Assembly: GCF_020524905.1 (NCBI RefSeq)
Contig: NZ_JAIVKI010000001.1
Span: 1 to 64,000 of the forward strand
From: Microbulbifer variabilis
GTDB taxonomy: Bacteria; Pseudomonadota; Gammaproteobacteria; Pseudomonadales; Cellvibrionaceae
Reading direction: 5' to 3'
Length of the DNA: 64,000 bases
The translations under genes and the position numbers were made by a program. The notes under the pieces are model-generated. The model had not been told where the DNA came from. It was given only the letters and a program-made list of their open reading frames with translations, and searched no databases. How positions within the stretch are numbered: the first letter of the stretch is position 1; each line of letters begins with the position of its first letter. Below are positions 17,037 to 26,777 of the stretch, piece after piece.

Positions 17037-18230
17037 CTAAGCAATAACCTTATTGGCAAGGAGTCGGTCAATATCCTGGGTGCTATATCCAAGTGATTTC
17101 AGGATCGATTGACTATCCGCGCCTAGTGTAGATCCTGCCTGATGTTTTTTATTTTTCTTTCCATTGAATTTAAAGGGTGAGTTGATCTGTAGCAGGTAGT
17201 CGCCACTTTTTGTGACTGCATTTGCAATCATTTGGCGCTCTTGAATTAATTTACTTTCTGTTGCTTCACTAAAATTAAGAACCGGTTCTACGCAGGTATC
17301 GATTTCAGAGAAAATAATATTCCATTCTCTGAGCTTCTTTTTCTTTATTGTAGCGGCAATGTCTCGTTTCAAACTCTCTTGTTGGTCGCTCTCGAGTACG
17401 CGTTCCATCCATTCGGGGTGGCCGATTCCCAGAAAAAAAGCTTCGGCAAATTGGGGTTCAAGACTGCCAACGGATAAGTAGCGGTTGTCGGCAGTACAAT
17501 AGTAATCATAAAAACTACCGCCGTTAAGCAGCTCCATTTCCATCTCTGGGTCTTGGCCATCGGCGAGGGCATTGGCGCCGCAAATGGCATTTAAGGCAAA
17601 GGCACAGTCAGTCATACTGATATCAATATGCCCGCCGCGGCCTGTTTGTTGGCGGTGATACACTGCGGCAAGAATAGCCATTACTGCGTGGTGGGAGCCT
17701 CCAGCAATATCGGCAATTTGCATACCATTCAGGCTGGGTCCACTATCCTGTCGACCGGAGTAGCTGGCAAGCCCGGAAAGTGCCAGGTAATTGATATCAT
17801 GCCCGGCCCGCATTTTCAGGGGCCCATCTTGTCCGTATCCGGTGATTGAACAATAGATAATATCTGCGCGCAACTCACTAAGGGCTTGATAACCAAAGCC
17901 AAGTTTTTCCATTACTCCTGGGCGAAATTGTTCGATAACTATATCGTATTCGCTGAGTAACCTCTCGATAATCTTTTTTGCCTCTTGGTTTTTCAAATCC
18001 AGGGCCAGGGATTTTTTATTGCGGTTTATCGTTGCATGAGCTGCGGAAACGGGCTCTGCGCTGCCAACCATGGGAGGAAGGCCTCTTAGCATATCTGGGC
18101 GATTTGGGGATTCTATGCGTAGAACCTCTGCCCCCATATCAGCCATCAACATAGTGGCGTAGGGACCGGGTAGTAGGGTGGTAAAATCGAGTATTCGTAG
18201 ACCTTGCAGAGGGGCAGTAAAATTATCCAT
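17037..18230 (-). CDS. class III CoA-transferase family, probable alpha-methylacyl-CoA racemase
   Basis: A 397-residue CaiB/BaiF-type protein. The N-terminus LRILDFTTLLPGPYATMLMADMGAEVLRIE is the family start. His144 (RAGHDINYLA) and Asp174 (QIADIAGG) are 30 residues apart, matching the catalytic His/Asp pair of alpha-methylacyl-CoA racemases (His126/Asp156 in the mycobacterial enzyme). It would interconvert R- and S-2-methylacyl-CoA so that branched or isoprenoid chains can enter beta-oxidation. It is the last member of the leftward fatty-acid-oxidation cluster, 175 nt after the acyl-CoA dehydrogenase. A CoA-transferase role remains possible. Confidence 0.82.
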   Translation of the reverse strand: MDNFTAPLQGLRILDFTTLLPGPYATMLMADMGAEVLRIESPNRPDMLRGLPPMVGSAEPVSAAHATINRNKKSLALDLKNQEAKKIIERLLSEYDIVIEQFRPGVMEKLGFGYQALSELRADIIYCSITGYGQDGPLKMRAGHDINYLALSGLASYSGRQDSGPSLNGMQIADIAGGSHHAVMAILAAVYHRQQTGRGGHIDISMTDCAFALNAICGANALADGQDPEMEMELLNGGSFYDYYCTADNRYLSVGSLEPQFAEAFFLGIGHPEWMERVLESDQQESLKRDIAATIKKKKLREWNIIFSEIDTCVEPVLNFSEATESKLIQERQMIANAVTKSGDYLLQINSPFKFNGKKNKKHQAGSTLGADSQSILKSLGYSTQDIDRLLANKVIA

Positions 18231-18405
18231 TTTTTATAATCAATAAAAATTATTATTAAAATTTCTTGTAGGCTTTTTTCGTCAGTGGTCACCGATAAAA
18301 GTTAGTGATATTAACGTCTGTACTGAGTTAATACGCTTACAGTTTTTAGGTTAATAAAATATCGAGATAAACCCGGTGATCGTGTAGATTACCGGGTTAG
18401 TGGGC

Positions 18406-19554
18406 TTAACCATCACGGAGGATGTCGCGGGAAATAATGAGTTTCATAATTTCATTCGTGCCAGCATAAATACGCTGAACTCTAGCATCCGCCCAAGCGC
18501 GGGCAATTGGGTATTCCCACATATAGCCAAAACCACCGTGAAGCTGAACACATTCATCTAGCAGTTTACATTGGAAATCTGTCGCCAGTAATTTGGCTTT
18601 TGCAGCCGTAGTAACGTCAAGTTTTTTCTCATAATGTAGCTCTAGGCAACGATCCACAAACACCCTGAGAGCAGAGAGTTCACTGTCTAACTCTGCCAGC
18701 TTGAATTGGGTGTTTTGAAATGCGGCGATGGGTTTACCAAAAGCCTTTCGATCTCGGACGTAATCAATAGTCCAGCGTAATGCTGCTTCCGCATTGGATA
18801 TTGCAAAAATAGCGACGCTTAGCCTTTCCTGAGGTAGTTCTTGCATTAGGTAGACGAAGCCCTGACCTTCGGCTCCCAATAAATTTTCCACCGGAACTTT
18901 AACGTCATCAAAGAAAAGTTCGGAGGTGTCCTGGGCTTTCATCCCGATCTTTTCCAAGTTATTTCCTTTCTTGAATCCTGCCAAATCGGCCTCGACCAAG
19001 AGAAGACTCACCCCAGAGGCGCCTTCACTGGGATCTGTTTTTGCAACGACAACAACTAAGTCGGCATGCTGACCATTGGTAATAAATGTCTTAGAGCCGT
19101 TGAGAAGATAGTGATCACCCTTCTTAATTGCTGTTGTCTTCACTCCCTGTAGATCTGAACCGGCTCCGGGTTCCGTCATGGCGATGGCTGTAACAATCTC
19201 GCCACTGATACACTTGGGAAGATATTTCTTTTTTTGCTCTTCACTACCGTAATTAATAATGTAGGGCACAGCAATATTGGAGTGCAGACCCCAGCCGACG
19301 CCAGAAAGACCTGCTCGGGCGACCTCCTCATCGATAATCGAGTTGTAACCGTAGTCCAGCCCCAAGCCGCCATAGGATTCGGAAATCTGAGGGCAGAGAA
19401 AGCCCATTTCACCAGCCTTATTCCAGAGGGCACGATCGACCTGTCCATCTTTTTCCCATTGGCTGTGGTAAGGGATGGCCTCGTTTTCCAGGAATTTCCT
19501 CACGGTATCGCGAAAATGCTCGTGGTCCTCGTTGTAAACGGTTCTCGGTATCAT
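18406..19554 (-). CDS. acyl-CoA dehydrogenase
   Basis: A 382-residue flavoprotein from the ATG at 19554, preferred over an in-frame ATG at 19569 because GGAG sits 6 nt before it. Signatures are AMTEPGAGSDLQG (FAD and substrate binding) and LHGGFGYMWEYPIARAWADA near the C-terminus. In YAGTNEIMK the Glu is the expected catalytic base. It introduces the trans-2 double bond into acyl-CoA, passing electrons to ETF. It lies between the FadB/J-like gene and the racemase-like gene on the same strand, so it probably belongs to one fatty-acid degradation operon. Chain-length specificity is unknown. Confidence 0.92.
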   Translation of the reverse strand: MIPRTVYNEDHEHFRDTVRKFLENEAIPYHSQWEKDGQVDRALWNKAGEMGFLCPQISESYGGLGLDYGYNSIIDEEVARAGLSGVGWGLHSNIAVPYIINYGSEEQKKKYLPKCISGEIVTAIAMTEPGAGSDLQGVKTTAIKKGDHYLLNGSKTFITNGQHADLVVVVAKTDPSEGASGVSLLLVEADLAGFKKGNNLEKIGMKAQDTSELFFDDVKVPVENLLGAEGQGFVYLMQELPQERLSVAIFAISNAEAALRWTIDYVRDRKAFGKPIAAFQNTQFKLAELDSELSALRVFVDRCLELHYEKKLDVTTAAKAKLLATDFQCKLLDECVQLHGGFGYMWEYPIARAWADARVQRIYAGTNEIMKLIISRDILRDG

Positions 19555-19695
19555 TCTGAACTCCAACATTCGTTTTTATTATCTGGAATTGTAGACCTTT
19601 CAAACTTGGGCTATTCCAGGGCTGTTCGGGTGAAGCAGCCCCGTAATTTACGACAAGTTTCCGCACTACTGAGTGACTTTTCGGTCCTTGCGTGA

Positions 19696-21852
19696 CTATT
19701 CGGTATCTTTCAATTCGCCCTGGGATTCGGCAAGGGTCAGCAATATTTCCGGAGGTGAAAATCTGTCGCCGTAGCTTTCTGCGAGCTTGTGCGCGCGCTG
19801 TACAAAAGCAGCGATACCATATTGGTTAATATATTGCAGGGCCCCGCCGGTCCAGGGAGGGAAACCAATACCAAAAATAGAGCCTATATTGGCCTCCCGC
19901 ACGCTGCGCAGTACTTCTTCTTCGTAGCAACGCAGTGTCTCAATCGCCATTATAAATAAAAGGCGTTCTTTAATATCTTCAGTAGGAGGTTGCTTTGACG
20001 GAGGGAATTCCTGCTGTAGGCCCTGCCAAAGATGCTTTTTACCCCCTTCCGGGTAAAAGTAAAATCCGCCTCCAGCCAGTTTACCGGCACGGCCCAGTTC
20101 CAGCATATGATCGATTACAGACTCTGCAGGGTGTGTGGGAACACTCTTGCCCTCTTTATGCAGGTCGCTAATAGTCTGTTGACGAATCCGACCCATTAAC
20201 GTGAGTGAGACCTCATCGCTCACTGCCAATGGCCCCACCGGGAACCCGGCCAGGGATGCGGCATTTTCAATAGTGGCGGGATTTACCCCTTCACCGAGCA
20301 TGCCGATCCCTTCGTTGGTAAAGCAGCCAAATACTCGAGAGGTGAAGAAGCCGCGGCTGTCATTAACGACAATAGGTGTTTTACCGATTTGTAAAACAAA
20401 GGCGAATGCCTGAGCCAGGGTCTCTTCATTGGTTTCCCGACCACAGATGATCTCCACCAGCGGCATTTTTTCTGCTGGAGAGAAAAAATGTAAACCGATA
20501 AAGCTACCGGGGCGTTTGGAGGCTTGAGCCAGTCCGGTGATGGGGAGTGTGGAAGTGTTGGAGGCGAAGATGGCACTGTTGTCTAGTTGTACCTCAGCCT
20601 CGCGGGTAACTTGTGCTTTTAGCTCCCGGTCCTCGAATACTGCTTCAATAACCAGTTCACACCCGCTTAAGTCGGCAGCATTATCTGTAGGTTGAATGTG
20701 AGATAAGATGGCCTCTACACGCGCTTCATCGGCGCGTCCGCGCTCCAGTTGTTTTTGCAGAGCCTTTTCCGCATAGGCCTTACCTTTTTGCGCTGCCTCC
20801 ATGGAAATATCCTTGAGCACAACATCAACGCCTTTACTGGCACAGGCATAGGCGATACTCGAGCCCATCATTCCAGCTCCGAGTATGCCGATCTTTTTTA
20901 TAGGCGTGGTTTTGGATTCACGCGCGGCTTGGGGAAGGGAGGCACCACTCTTCAATGCATTGAGGGCAAACCAGAAGGTGCCGATCATATTTTTTGCCAC
21001 CTGACCGCAAGCGAGATCGACGAAATAGCGTGATTCAATACGCGTGGCCGTCTCGAAGTCCACCTGGGAGCCTTCGATAACTGTCGCCAGTATTGCTTCG
21101 GGGGCGGGTAAGCAGCCATGGGTTTTCTTTTCCAGCATGGCGGGGGCGATCATTAATAGCTGGGCATTTTTCGGATTTTTGGCATCTCCGCCGGGCATAC
21201 GGTAGCCAGTTTGGTCCCAGGGTTGTAGGCTAGGCTGGTCGCCGTTGGCGCGGATAAATTCCCGGGCTTTGTTGAGCAGGTCTTCCGTATCTTTGGCTGT
21301 CTGCTGGATTAAACCGCTTCCCAGGGCCTGCTTGGCTTTCACCTGTTTGCCTTCCAGTAAGAAGGGCAGGGCATTTTGAATGCCCAATAAGCGTGGCATA
21401 CGCACACAACCCCCACCTCTGGGCAGCAGGCCGAGGGTGACTTCCGGTAATCCAATTTTTACCGAGTTGTCTTCCAAAGCGATTCTGTGATGACAGCTGA
21501 GGGCAATTTCCCAGCCACCGCCGAGCGCAGCACCGTTGATTGCTGCAACAACGGGTTTGCCTTGCGTTTCCAGCCAGCGCAAATTTGCCTTGAGGTCTTC
21601 ACAGGAAGCAAAGAACTCTTGGGCCTCACTTTTTTTAGCGGCATAGAGTGATTTAAGATCTCCGCCGGCAAAAAATGTTTTCTTTGCCGAGCGAACAATA
21701 ATTCCCGCGAACTCCTGTTGTTTTAATTCCTCCACCACAGCCTGAAGGGAGTCTGTAAAATCTCGGTCCATAACATTGGCCGAGGCATTGGGGTTGTCCA
21801 TAATCAGGTGGACAATATTGTCCCCGTCTTTTTCCAAGCGTATAGATTTCAT
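19696..21852 (-). CDS. bifunctional enoyl-CoA hydratase / 3-hydroxyacyl-CoA dehydrogenase (FadB/FadJ-like)
   Basis: A 718-residue multifunctional beta-oxidation enzyme from ATG 21852, directly preceded by GGGGGAACT; 8 nt separate it from the thiolase stop. The N-terminal crotonase domain shows AAINGAALGGGWEIALSCHHR and GLPEVTLGLLPRGGG. The middle NAD-binding domain has IGILGAGMMGSSIAY, and the C-terminal dehydrogenase domain has LHFFSPAEKMPLVEII and NDSRGFFTSRVF. It catalyses hydration of trans-2-enoyl-CoA and NAD-dependent oxidation of 3-hydroxyacyl-CoA. Length and order match FadB/FadJ. With thiolase encoded first, the order differs from E. coli fadBA. Confidence 0.92.
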   Translation of the reverse strand: MKSIRLEKDGDNIVHLIMDNPNASANVMDRDFTDSLQAVVEELKQQEFAGIIVRSAKKTFFAGGDLKSLYAAKKSEAQEFFASCEDLKANLRWLETQGKPVVAAINGAALGGGWEIALSCHHRIALEDNSVKIGLPEVTLGLLPRGGGCVRMPRLLGIQNALPFLLEGKQVKAKQALGSGLIQQTAKDTEDLLNKAREFIRANGDQPSLQPWDQTGYRMPGGDAKNPKNAQLLMIAPAMLEKKTHGCLPAPEAILATVIEGSQVDFETATRIESRYFVDLACGQVAKNMIGTFWFALNALKSGASLPQAARESKTTPIKKIGILGAGMMGSSIAYACASKGVDVVLKDISMEAAQKGKAYAEKALQKQLERGRADEARVEAILSHIQPTDNAADLSGCELVIEAVFEDRELKAQVTREAEVQLDNSAIFASNTSTLPITGLAQASKRPGSFIGLHFFSPAEKMPLVEIICGRETNEETLAQAFAFVLQIGKTPIVVNDSRGFFTSRVFGCFTNEGIGMLGEGVNPATIENAASLAGFPVGPLAVSDEVSLTLMGRIRQQTISDLHKEGKSVPTHPAESVIDHMLELGRAGKLAGGGFYFYPEGGKKHLWQGLQQEFPPSKQPPTEDIKERLLFIMAIETLRCYEEEVLRSVREANIGSIFGIGFPPWTGGALQYINQYGIAAFVQRAHKLAESYGDRFSPPEILLTLAESQGELKDTE

Positions 21853-21860
21853 AGTTCCCC

Positions 21861-23069
21861 CTAGACCCTTTCGATAATGGTTGCGACGCCCATACCGCCA
21901 CCCACACAAAGGGTGACCAGACCGTAGCGCAACTGCCGCTGTTCCAATTCATCGAGAACGGTGCCGATCAACATGGCGCCTGTGGCACCGAGTGGGTGGC
22001 CCATAGCGATAGCGCCGCCGTTTACATTGATTTTCTGCGGGTCGATATCCAGTTCATGCTGGAAGCGCAGCACCACTGCGGCGAAGGCTTCGTTGACCTC
22101 GTATAGGTCGATGTCATGGGCATTCAGGCCTGCCGCCTTGAGGGCTTTGCGTGCGGAGGGAGCTGGTCCGGTCAACATGATGGTGGGCTCGGTGCCAACT
22201 ACGGCGGCGGAGACAATGCGCGCGCGAGGTGTTAGGCCCAGATCCCGCCCGGCTTGCTCGCTGCCGATAAGAATGGCGGCGGCACCATCCACTATGCCTG
22301 AGGAGTTGCCCGGGGTATGTACATGGTCGATGGCTTCTACCTGGGGGTAGCGGGAGATCGCTATGCTATCGAAGCAGAGGTCGCCCATGGCGGCAAATGA
22401 TGGGGAGAGGTTGGCGAGCCCCTCAAGGGAAGTCTCCGGTCGCACTAGTTGATCGTGATCGAGCAGTAGCAGACCATTCTGGTCTCGCACCGGGATAACA
22501 GATTTGGCGAAGGCGCCCCGCTGCCAGGCTTCAGCGGCTTTACGTTGGGAGTGTAAGGCAAAGTTATCCACATCTTCCCTGGAGAAGCCCCCGAGTGTGG
22601 CGATCAGGTCGGCACCAATGCCCTGGGGAGCGAAGCCTGTTTCTATAGCGGTTTGTGGGTCCATGGCCCAGGCGCCGCCGTCACTGCCCATGGGTATCCG
22701 CGACATGGACTCCACTCCACCAGCCACTACGAGCTGTTCCCAGCCAGAGCGCACCTTGGCGGCGGCTAAATTCACCGCCTCGGCACCGGAAGCGCAAAAT
22801 CGGTTGAGGGTGACACCGCCGATATCCCAGTCCCATCCGGCACTGAGGGTGGCGACCTTGGCGATGTCTGCACCCTGGTCACCGATAGGGGTTACACATC
22901 CCATTACTACGTCATCGACCTTGGCGGTATCCAGTTGGCTGCGCTGCTGCAGTTCGCGCAAAAGGTTGGAGAGCAGGGTGATGGGTTTGACTTCATGTAG
23001 TGCGCCGCTGGGTTTCCCTTTACCTCGCGGCGTACGGATCGCATCGTAAATATAGGCTTCTGTGGACAC
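21861..23069 (-). CDS. acetyl-CoA acyltransferase (thiolase)
   Basis: A 402-residue thiolase from GTG 23069, preferred because AAAGAGG lies 8 nt upstream and [18 protein letters not shown] is where homologues begin; an ATG at 23108 has no ribosome binding site. The acylated cysteine is in [15 protein letters not shown], the catalytic His in [15 protein letters not shown], and the second Cys in [13 protein letters not shown]. It cleaves 3-ketoacyl-CoA to acetyl-CoA plus a shortened acyl-CoA. It is the first gene of the leftward operon with the FadB/J-like protein 8 nt downstream. Confidence 0.92.
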   Translation of the reverse strand: MSTEAYIYDAIRTPRGKGKPSGALHEVKPITLLSNLLRELQQRSQLDTAKVDDVVMGCVTPIGDQGADIAKVATLSAGWDWDIGGVTLNRFCASGAEAVNLAAAKVRSGWEQLVVAGGVESMSRIPMGSDGGAWAMDPQTAIETGFAPQGIGADLIATLGGFSREDVDNFALHSQRKAAEAWQRGAFAKSVIPVRDQNGLLLLDHDQLVRPETSLEGLANLSPSFAAMGDLCFDSIAISRYPQVEAIDHVHTPGNSSGIVDGAAAILIGSEQAGRDLGLTPRARIVSAAVVGTEPTIMLTGPAPSARKALKAAGLNAHDIDLYEVNEAFAAVVLRFQHELDIDPQKINVNGGAIAMGHPLGATGAMLIGTVLDELEQRQLRYGLVTLCVGGGMGVATIIERV

Positions 23070-23447
23070 GGTAATAGCCTCTTTATTTTTGTTTGTGGGT
23101 TCAACCATAGTCGTGTGGGGTTTTGGCGCAATGATGAAAGACGCCAGGGGCGGTGACGTGGATGTCAGCCCAGTAAAATAATGCAGAGAAGTTTCAAGCC
23201 TTGTTTATTCCAAATCAAACTAACTCGATGAGTGGTCTGCCGTACACTCAAATAAGGCGCTATATTTTTTATTTTCGGCCAATAAATGATGGTCGATAAC
23301 GTCGCATATAGGCCGCAATAGCCCTGCCGGAATATTCATATTGAGGGTTTGCGCTAGCAGGAAAAGCCTTTATCCAGGTTGATTATTCACCAGCGCTATT
23401 CATGGGGCGACTCAAATTTTGCGGTGATCTGGCAGTGAGGATTGACT
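23070..23447. other. divergent intergenic region between thiolase and DUF937-OmpA genes
   Basis: About 380 nt containing promoters for the leftward beta-oxidation operon and the rightward DUF937-OmpA gene. GAGG at 23437-23440 is the ribosome binding site of the latter. I found no clear fatty-acid regulator palindrome by eye. Confidence 0.3.
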
Positions 23448-24689
23448 ATGGCAGAGAATCTACTGGAACTGGCGGCGAGCCAACTGGGGCCCTCGGGTAT
23501 TGGTACTCTGGCAGCTGCACTCAATCTTCCGGCAGAGAAAGGCCAGTCAGCACTGGATACCGGTATAGCATTCGTTCTGGCGGGAATGCTGAATAAAGCC
23601 AGCAGTAAAACCGGTATGGCTTATCTGTTCAATCTGGTCACTGGTAGTGAAGCTCCGGATCTATCCAATGTATTGGAGCAGTTCTCAGATAAGGAAAAGT
23701 TGGAGGCCTCTCTCCCGGCTGGTGATGCAACTCTGCAAAAAGTATTTGGAACCCGGGTTGATGAAGTGACCAAGGTTGCCACCACGGAAGTGCCCGGTAA
23801 TGAAGGCGGACGCCTGCTTAAAATGGTACTGCCTCTGGTGACGGCTCTCTTAGGGGCCCAAGTGAAAGTGCATAAAATGGATGTTTCCGATCTGGCTTCC
23901 TTTTTAATAGGCCAGAGAGGATTCCTGCGAGACAAAATCCCCGATGCCCTCCTGGGCGCTCTGGATGTACAAGGATTTGACAATTTGGGGGAGGCCCTGG
24001 TCACCCATGGACATGCCAAACCTCAGGAGCCGCGAGAGCAGGCACTACATGGGCATGGGGAAAAGAAAAAGCCCGTGAGTTTCAGTAGCTGGTTTTTTCC
24101 ATTGTTATTGGTACTGATTGCCCTATATGCATTGAATATGTGCATGAACAAGGGCAGGCAGGAGCAGGCTGCTGACCAGCCTTTCGAGACCACGCAGGAG
24201 CAGGCCTTTATGGAATCTCCTTCGGAGCCGGTGGGAGACACGCCTCCTAATGAGGGTAATGCCCAGGCACAGCTGGGGCCGGATAAATTTTCCAGTAACC
24301 TTCGCGACTATTTAAAGAGCTTTGACCGCGATCCCAATCAAGAATTTATTCTGCAGGTCAAATTTGAACCGGGTACAGCAAAACTCCTAAATCCCAAGGC
24401 GCCGGATATTGATGACCTCGCACAAATTATGCAGGAAAACCCAAATCTCACTGTCGCCATTGAGGGGCATGTGAAAGGTGAGGGGAATGAAATTAAAGAG
24501 CAGGAGATTTCTCAGGAAAGGGCGGATGTTGTGCGGGAATTGCTCTTGCAAAAGGGCATTGCGGCCAATCGAATTACTGCGACAGGTATGGGATCCGCCA
24601 AGCCCCTGCCGCAAAGTGAGACTGAACAAACTTCAGATCAGCAAAAGAAAAATGAGCGCATTAGTGTACGGGTGGTAACTACTGAGTAG
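23448..24689 (+). CDS. DUF937 (YidB-like) protein fused to a C-terminal OmpA peptidoglycan-binding domain
   Basis: A 413-residue protein from ATG 23448, with GAGG 7 nt upstream; a TTG two codons earlier is less likely. Residues 1 to about 185 are Leu/Gly/Ala-rich helical repeats of DUF937 type (LLELAASQLG, GLLGAQV-like segments). One transmembrane helix (SSWFFPLLLVLIALYALNMC) follows, then an acidic linker. The C-terminal 130 residues are OmpA-like: ILQVKFEPGTAKL, LTVAIEGHVKGEG, ISQERADVVRELLLQKGI, ITATGMGSAKPL. The N-terminal domain is likely cytoplasmic and the OmpA domain periplasmic, binding peptidoglycan. Function unknown. A terminator follows. Confidence 0.8.
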   Translation: MAENLLELAASQLGPSGIGTLAAALNLPAEKGQSALDTGIAFVLAGMLNKASSKTGMAYLFNLVTGSEAPDLSNVLEQFSDKEKLEASLPAGDATLQKVFGTRVDEVTKVATTEVPGNEGGRLLKMVLPLVTALLGAQVKVHKMDVSDLASFLIGQRGFLRDKIPDALLGALDVQGFDNLGEALVTHGHAKPQEPREQALHGHGEKKKPVSFSSWFFPLLLVLIALYALNMCMNKGRQEQAADQPFETTQEQAFMESPSEPVGDTPPNEGNAQAQLGPDKFSSNLRDYLKSFDRDPNQEFILQVKFEPGTAKLLNPKAPDIDDLAQIMQENPNLTVAIEGHVKGEGNEIKEQEISQERADVVRELLLQKGIAANRITATGMGSAKPLPQSETEQTSDQQKKNERISVRVVTTE

Positions 24690-24717
24690 GTTTTTTCTAA
24701 GCCGCGCTTCCCGAAAT

Positions 24718-24746
24718 AAATAGCCCCGTATTTTGCGGGGCTATTT
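24718..24746. terminator. bidirectional terminator between convergent genes
   Basis: An 11-bp stem AAATAGCCCCG/CGGGGCTATTT with a 7-nt loop lies between the stops of the OmpA-domain gene (24689) and the AraC gene (24797). The A/T arms give short T-runs in both orientations. Confidence 0.75.
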
Positions 24747-24796
24747 GATGAGATCATAATCAGCTTATCTTTCACTTATCGGTGAATTAATAACAG

Positions 24797-25849
24797 TTAA
24801 CAACTGCGAAATTTCTCTCTATAGGCGCCGGGAGCGAGGCCGGTCCATTTTTTAAATGCACGGTTGAAAGCACTGGGTTCAGAAAAGCCGAGCCGCTCGG
24901 CAATTTCTGCTACTGCGGTTTCCTGTTGTTTCAGTTGGTACACGGCCATGTCGCGGCGCACTGAATCTTTGATGTCCTGCCAGCTGTTTCCTTCGTCTTT
25001 AAGGCGTCGGCGCAGTGTTTGTGGGGAAGTGAACAGGCGAGCGGCAACATCGTCGAGGGAGAGATTCTCAATACTGTTCTGCTGTTGCAGCATACGGCGT
25101 ATGCGACCGGTAAAACTGTGGTCGGATTTATATTGGGTAAGCAGACACTCCGGCGCTCGGGAGAGGAAATCTGCCAACTGTTGCTCGTCCCGTACCAGAG
25201 GCATTTGTAAGTAGCGGGTATTAAATACCAGGCAGGTTTCGGCCTGGTTGAAGTAGTGCCGGCATGGGAACATATCGCTGTAGTCTTCATTGTAATCCGG
25301 CGGTGGGAAGGCCAATAACACCCGTTCGAGCAAAATAGTGCGATCAATTAGCCAGCTAAAAAAGCGCAGCCAGATAACTGCAATCGACTCCACAAAAATC
25401 TGGTTGGGCAACTTTTTATCGTTACTGTGGTGAATGATAAGTCTGGCTTCTTCGCCATCTTCTACCAGTTTGATATGAAGGTCGTCGCTGACCATGCTGA
25501 TAAAACGCGCTGAACGCAGCAGGGCTCGGCGCAGGTTGGGACAGCTGATGCAGGCATGTCCCATCATGGCAAAAGTGCCGGGCAGCCAGGGGCGGGCCAG
25601 AAAGCCACCGGACTCATCATTCAGTAAGTCCCACTCCAGGCGCAACAGGTTGGCCATTTGCTCGCGGTCGATACGGCTTTCGGAATCGTCAAGGTGAGCA
25701 GGATCTATCCCGCTATCCCGCAGCAGCTGTAGGCAGTCCAGCCCCGCTGCCTGGGCGCCCACCAGTTGGGCACGAACTACCGCGGCGAGGATACCTGGGT
25801 CCGCTTCGCGGAGTTTGGGAGTCTCGCTTTCCACTGTCTCAGCCCTCAA
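24797..25849 (-). CDS. AraC-family transcriptional regulator
   Basis: A 350-residue regulator. The N-terminal about 200 residues match the arabinose-binding-like domain found in many proteobacterial AraC regulators (VVRAQLVGAQAAGLD, FAMMGHACISCPNLRRALL). The C-terminal 90 residues carry two helix-turn-helix motifs: LSLDDVAARLFTSPQTLRRR and VAEIAERLGFSEPSAFNRAF, followed by KKWTGLAPGAYR. The start at 25849 is TTG; a GTG five codons inside (25834), with GAGGG upstream, is an equally good alternative. It is a single leftward gene converging on the OmpA-domain gene; targets are unknown. Confidence 0.88.
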   Translation of the reverse strand: MRAETVESETPKLREADPGILAAVVRAQLVGAQAAGLDCLQLLRDSGIDPAHLDDSESRIDREQMANLLRLEWDLLNDESGGFLARPWLPGTFAMMGHACISCPNLRRALLRSARFISMVSDDLHIKLVEDGEEARLIIHHSNDKKLPNQIFVESIAVIWLRFFSWLIDRTILLERVLLAFPPPDYNEDYSDMFPCRHYFNQAETCLVFNTRYLQMPLVRDEQQLADFLSRAPECLLTQYKSDHSFTGRIRRMLQQQNSIENLSLDDVAARLFTSPQTLRRRLKDEGNSWQDIKDSVRRDMAVYQLKQQETAVAEIAERLGFSEPSAFNRAFKKWTGLAPGAYREKFRSC

Positions 25850-26273
25850 CTTGATCTTCTTTGCTGCGTGTAATTTTTAAATGCAAGCAGGGATTATGCG
25901 CAAAGCGAGCGTGAAAGTCAGGTTTATCCCTGGAGAGTGTAAGAAAAGGGCAATCTTGGCGAACTGCCAGGTTAAGCGTTGCAGTTTGAAACTGCGCAAT
26001 TTTAGGGTATTTCATCGAAGTTAGCCGCAGATGTACCGACTTATCGCTGTTTTTATCGACGAGAGACCAAGTGACCTGAACTGATTTTTATTTCATTATT
26101 CAGGAAATAAGGAGCTTATGTGACTATGTTTTTCTCCTGATACAGGGGGTATAAATAAGCAAGTAAACCCTACCGTTAGCTCTTGGATTAGGTATCTAGT
26201 AGGGTAGCCATCAAAGAGACCGGCAGGTCATGTAAGATAAGAATAAGTTAAATGCCAATGAAGGAGTGGCCCA
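25850..26273. other. divergent intergenic region upstream of the AraC and HTH genes
   Basis: About 420 nt with no gene. AAGGAG at 26261-26266 is the ribosome binding site of the gene at 26274. A spaced inverted pair CCCTA...TAGGG (about 26168 and 26200) is visible but unassigned. Promoters for both flanking regulators should lie here. Confidence 0.3.
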
Positions 26274-26588
26274 ATGCCCTCAGCGTCTGTCGAAAGCCAG
26301 CTGAACCCGACAATATGTAGGCGGATGTTGATTGCCTATTTAATTGAACAGATTCCCCGTCCCAACAATCCGGCCCTGGAAGAGGCTACCGGGTGGCCGC
26401 GACGCACTGTACAGGACATTATTGCCAAGGGCTTGCCAGGCCACGGCACTCAGGTGGAATTTATTCAGGAGGGTGTCCGCCACAATGATGGCTATTATTT
26501 GCTTCGCGATTGGGGTTCCTTCGATCGCAATTGGATAAAAAATAATTTATCGGCAATTTGTCAGGTGTTGGGGGTCAACATCGGCTAG
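26274..26588 (+). CDS. small winged-helix/HTH DNA-binding protein
   Basis: A 104-residue basic-acidic balanced protein with a strong AAGGAG site 8 nt before the ATG. Residues about 17-48 (RMLIAYLIEQIPRPNNPALE, then EEATGWPRRTVQDIIAKGL) look like a helix-turn-helix in which TGWPRRTVQDII is the recognition segment. The rest (GYYLLRDWGSFDRNWIKNN) would form the wing and a C-terminal helix. It resembles short uncharacterised regulators of gammaproteobacteria. Single gene; target unknown. Confidence 0.7.
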   Translation: MPSASVESQLNPTICRRMLIAYLIEQIPRPNNPALEEATGWPRRTVQDIIAKGLPGHGTQVEFIQEGVRHNDGYYLLRDWGSFDRNWIKNNLSAICQVLGVNIG

Positions 26589-26692
26589 ATACTTCTTGCT
26601 AAGTGCTGTTTGTATCGTGCGAGATAGCACTACTAAGGCACACTGATTCTTATCTCACCGAAATCAGGGCAGACAAACGCATTTTCGTAGAA

Positions 26693-26717
26693 GTCGCGCC
26701 GGCCAGAGGCCGGCGAC
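26693..26717. terminator. GC-rich hairpin between convergent genes
   Basis: GTCGCGCCGGCC (26693-26704) pairs with GGCCGGCGAC (26708-26717) with one bulged base and a 3-nt loop. It lies between the HTH gene and the DUF4168 gene. No proper T-tract follows on either strand, so it may be a terminator or another small repeat. Confidence 0.45.
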
Positions 26718-26777
26718 GAAATCTAATTATTGGTTAATTGAGCAGATTGCGACGTGCAGTGAGATCTTTTACAGCGA

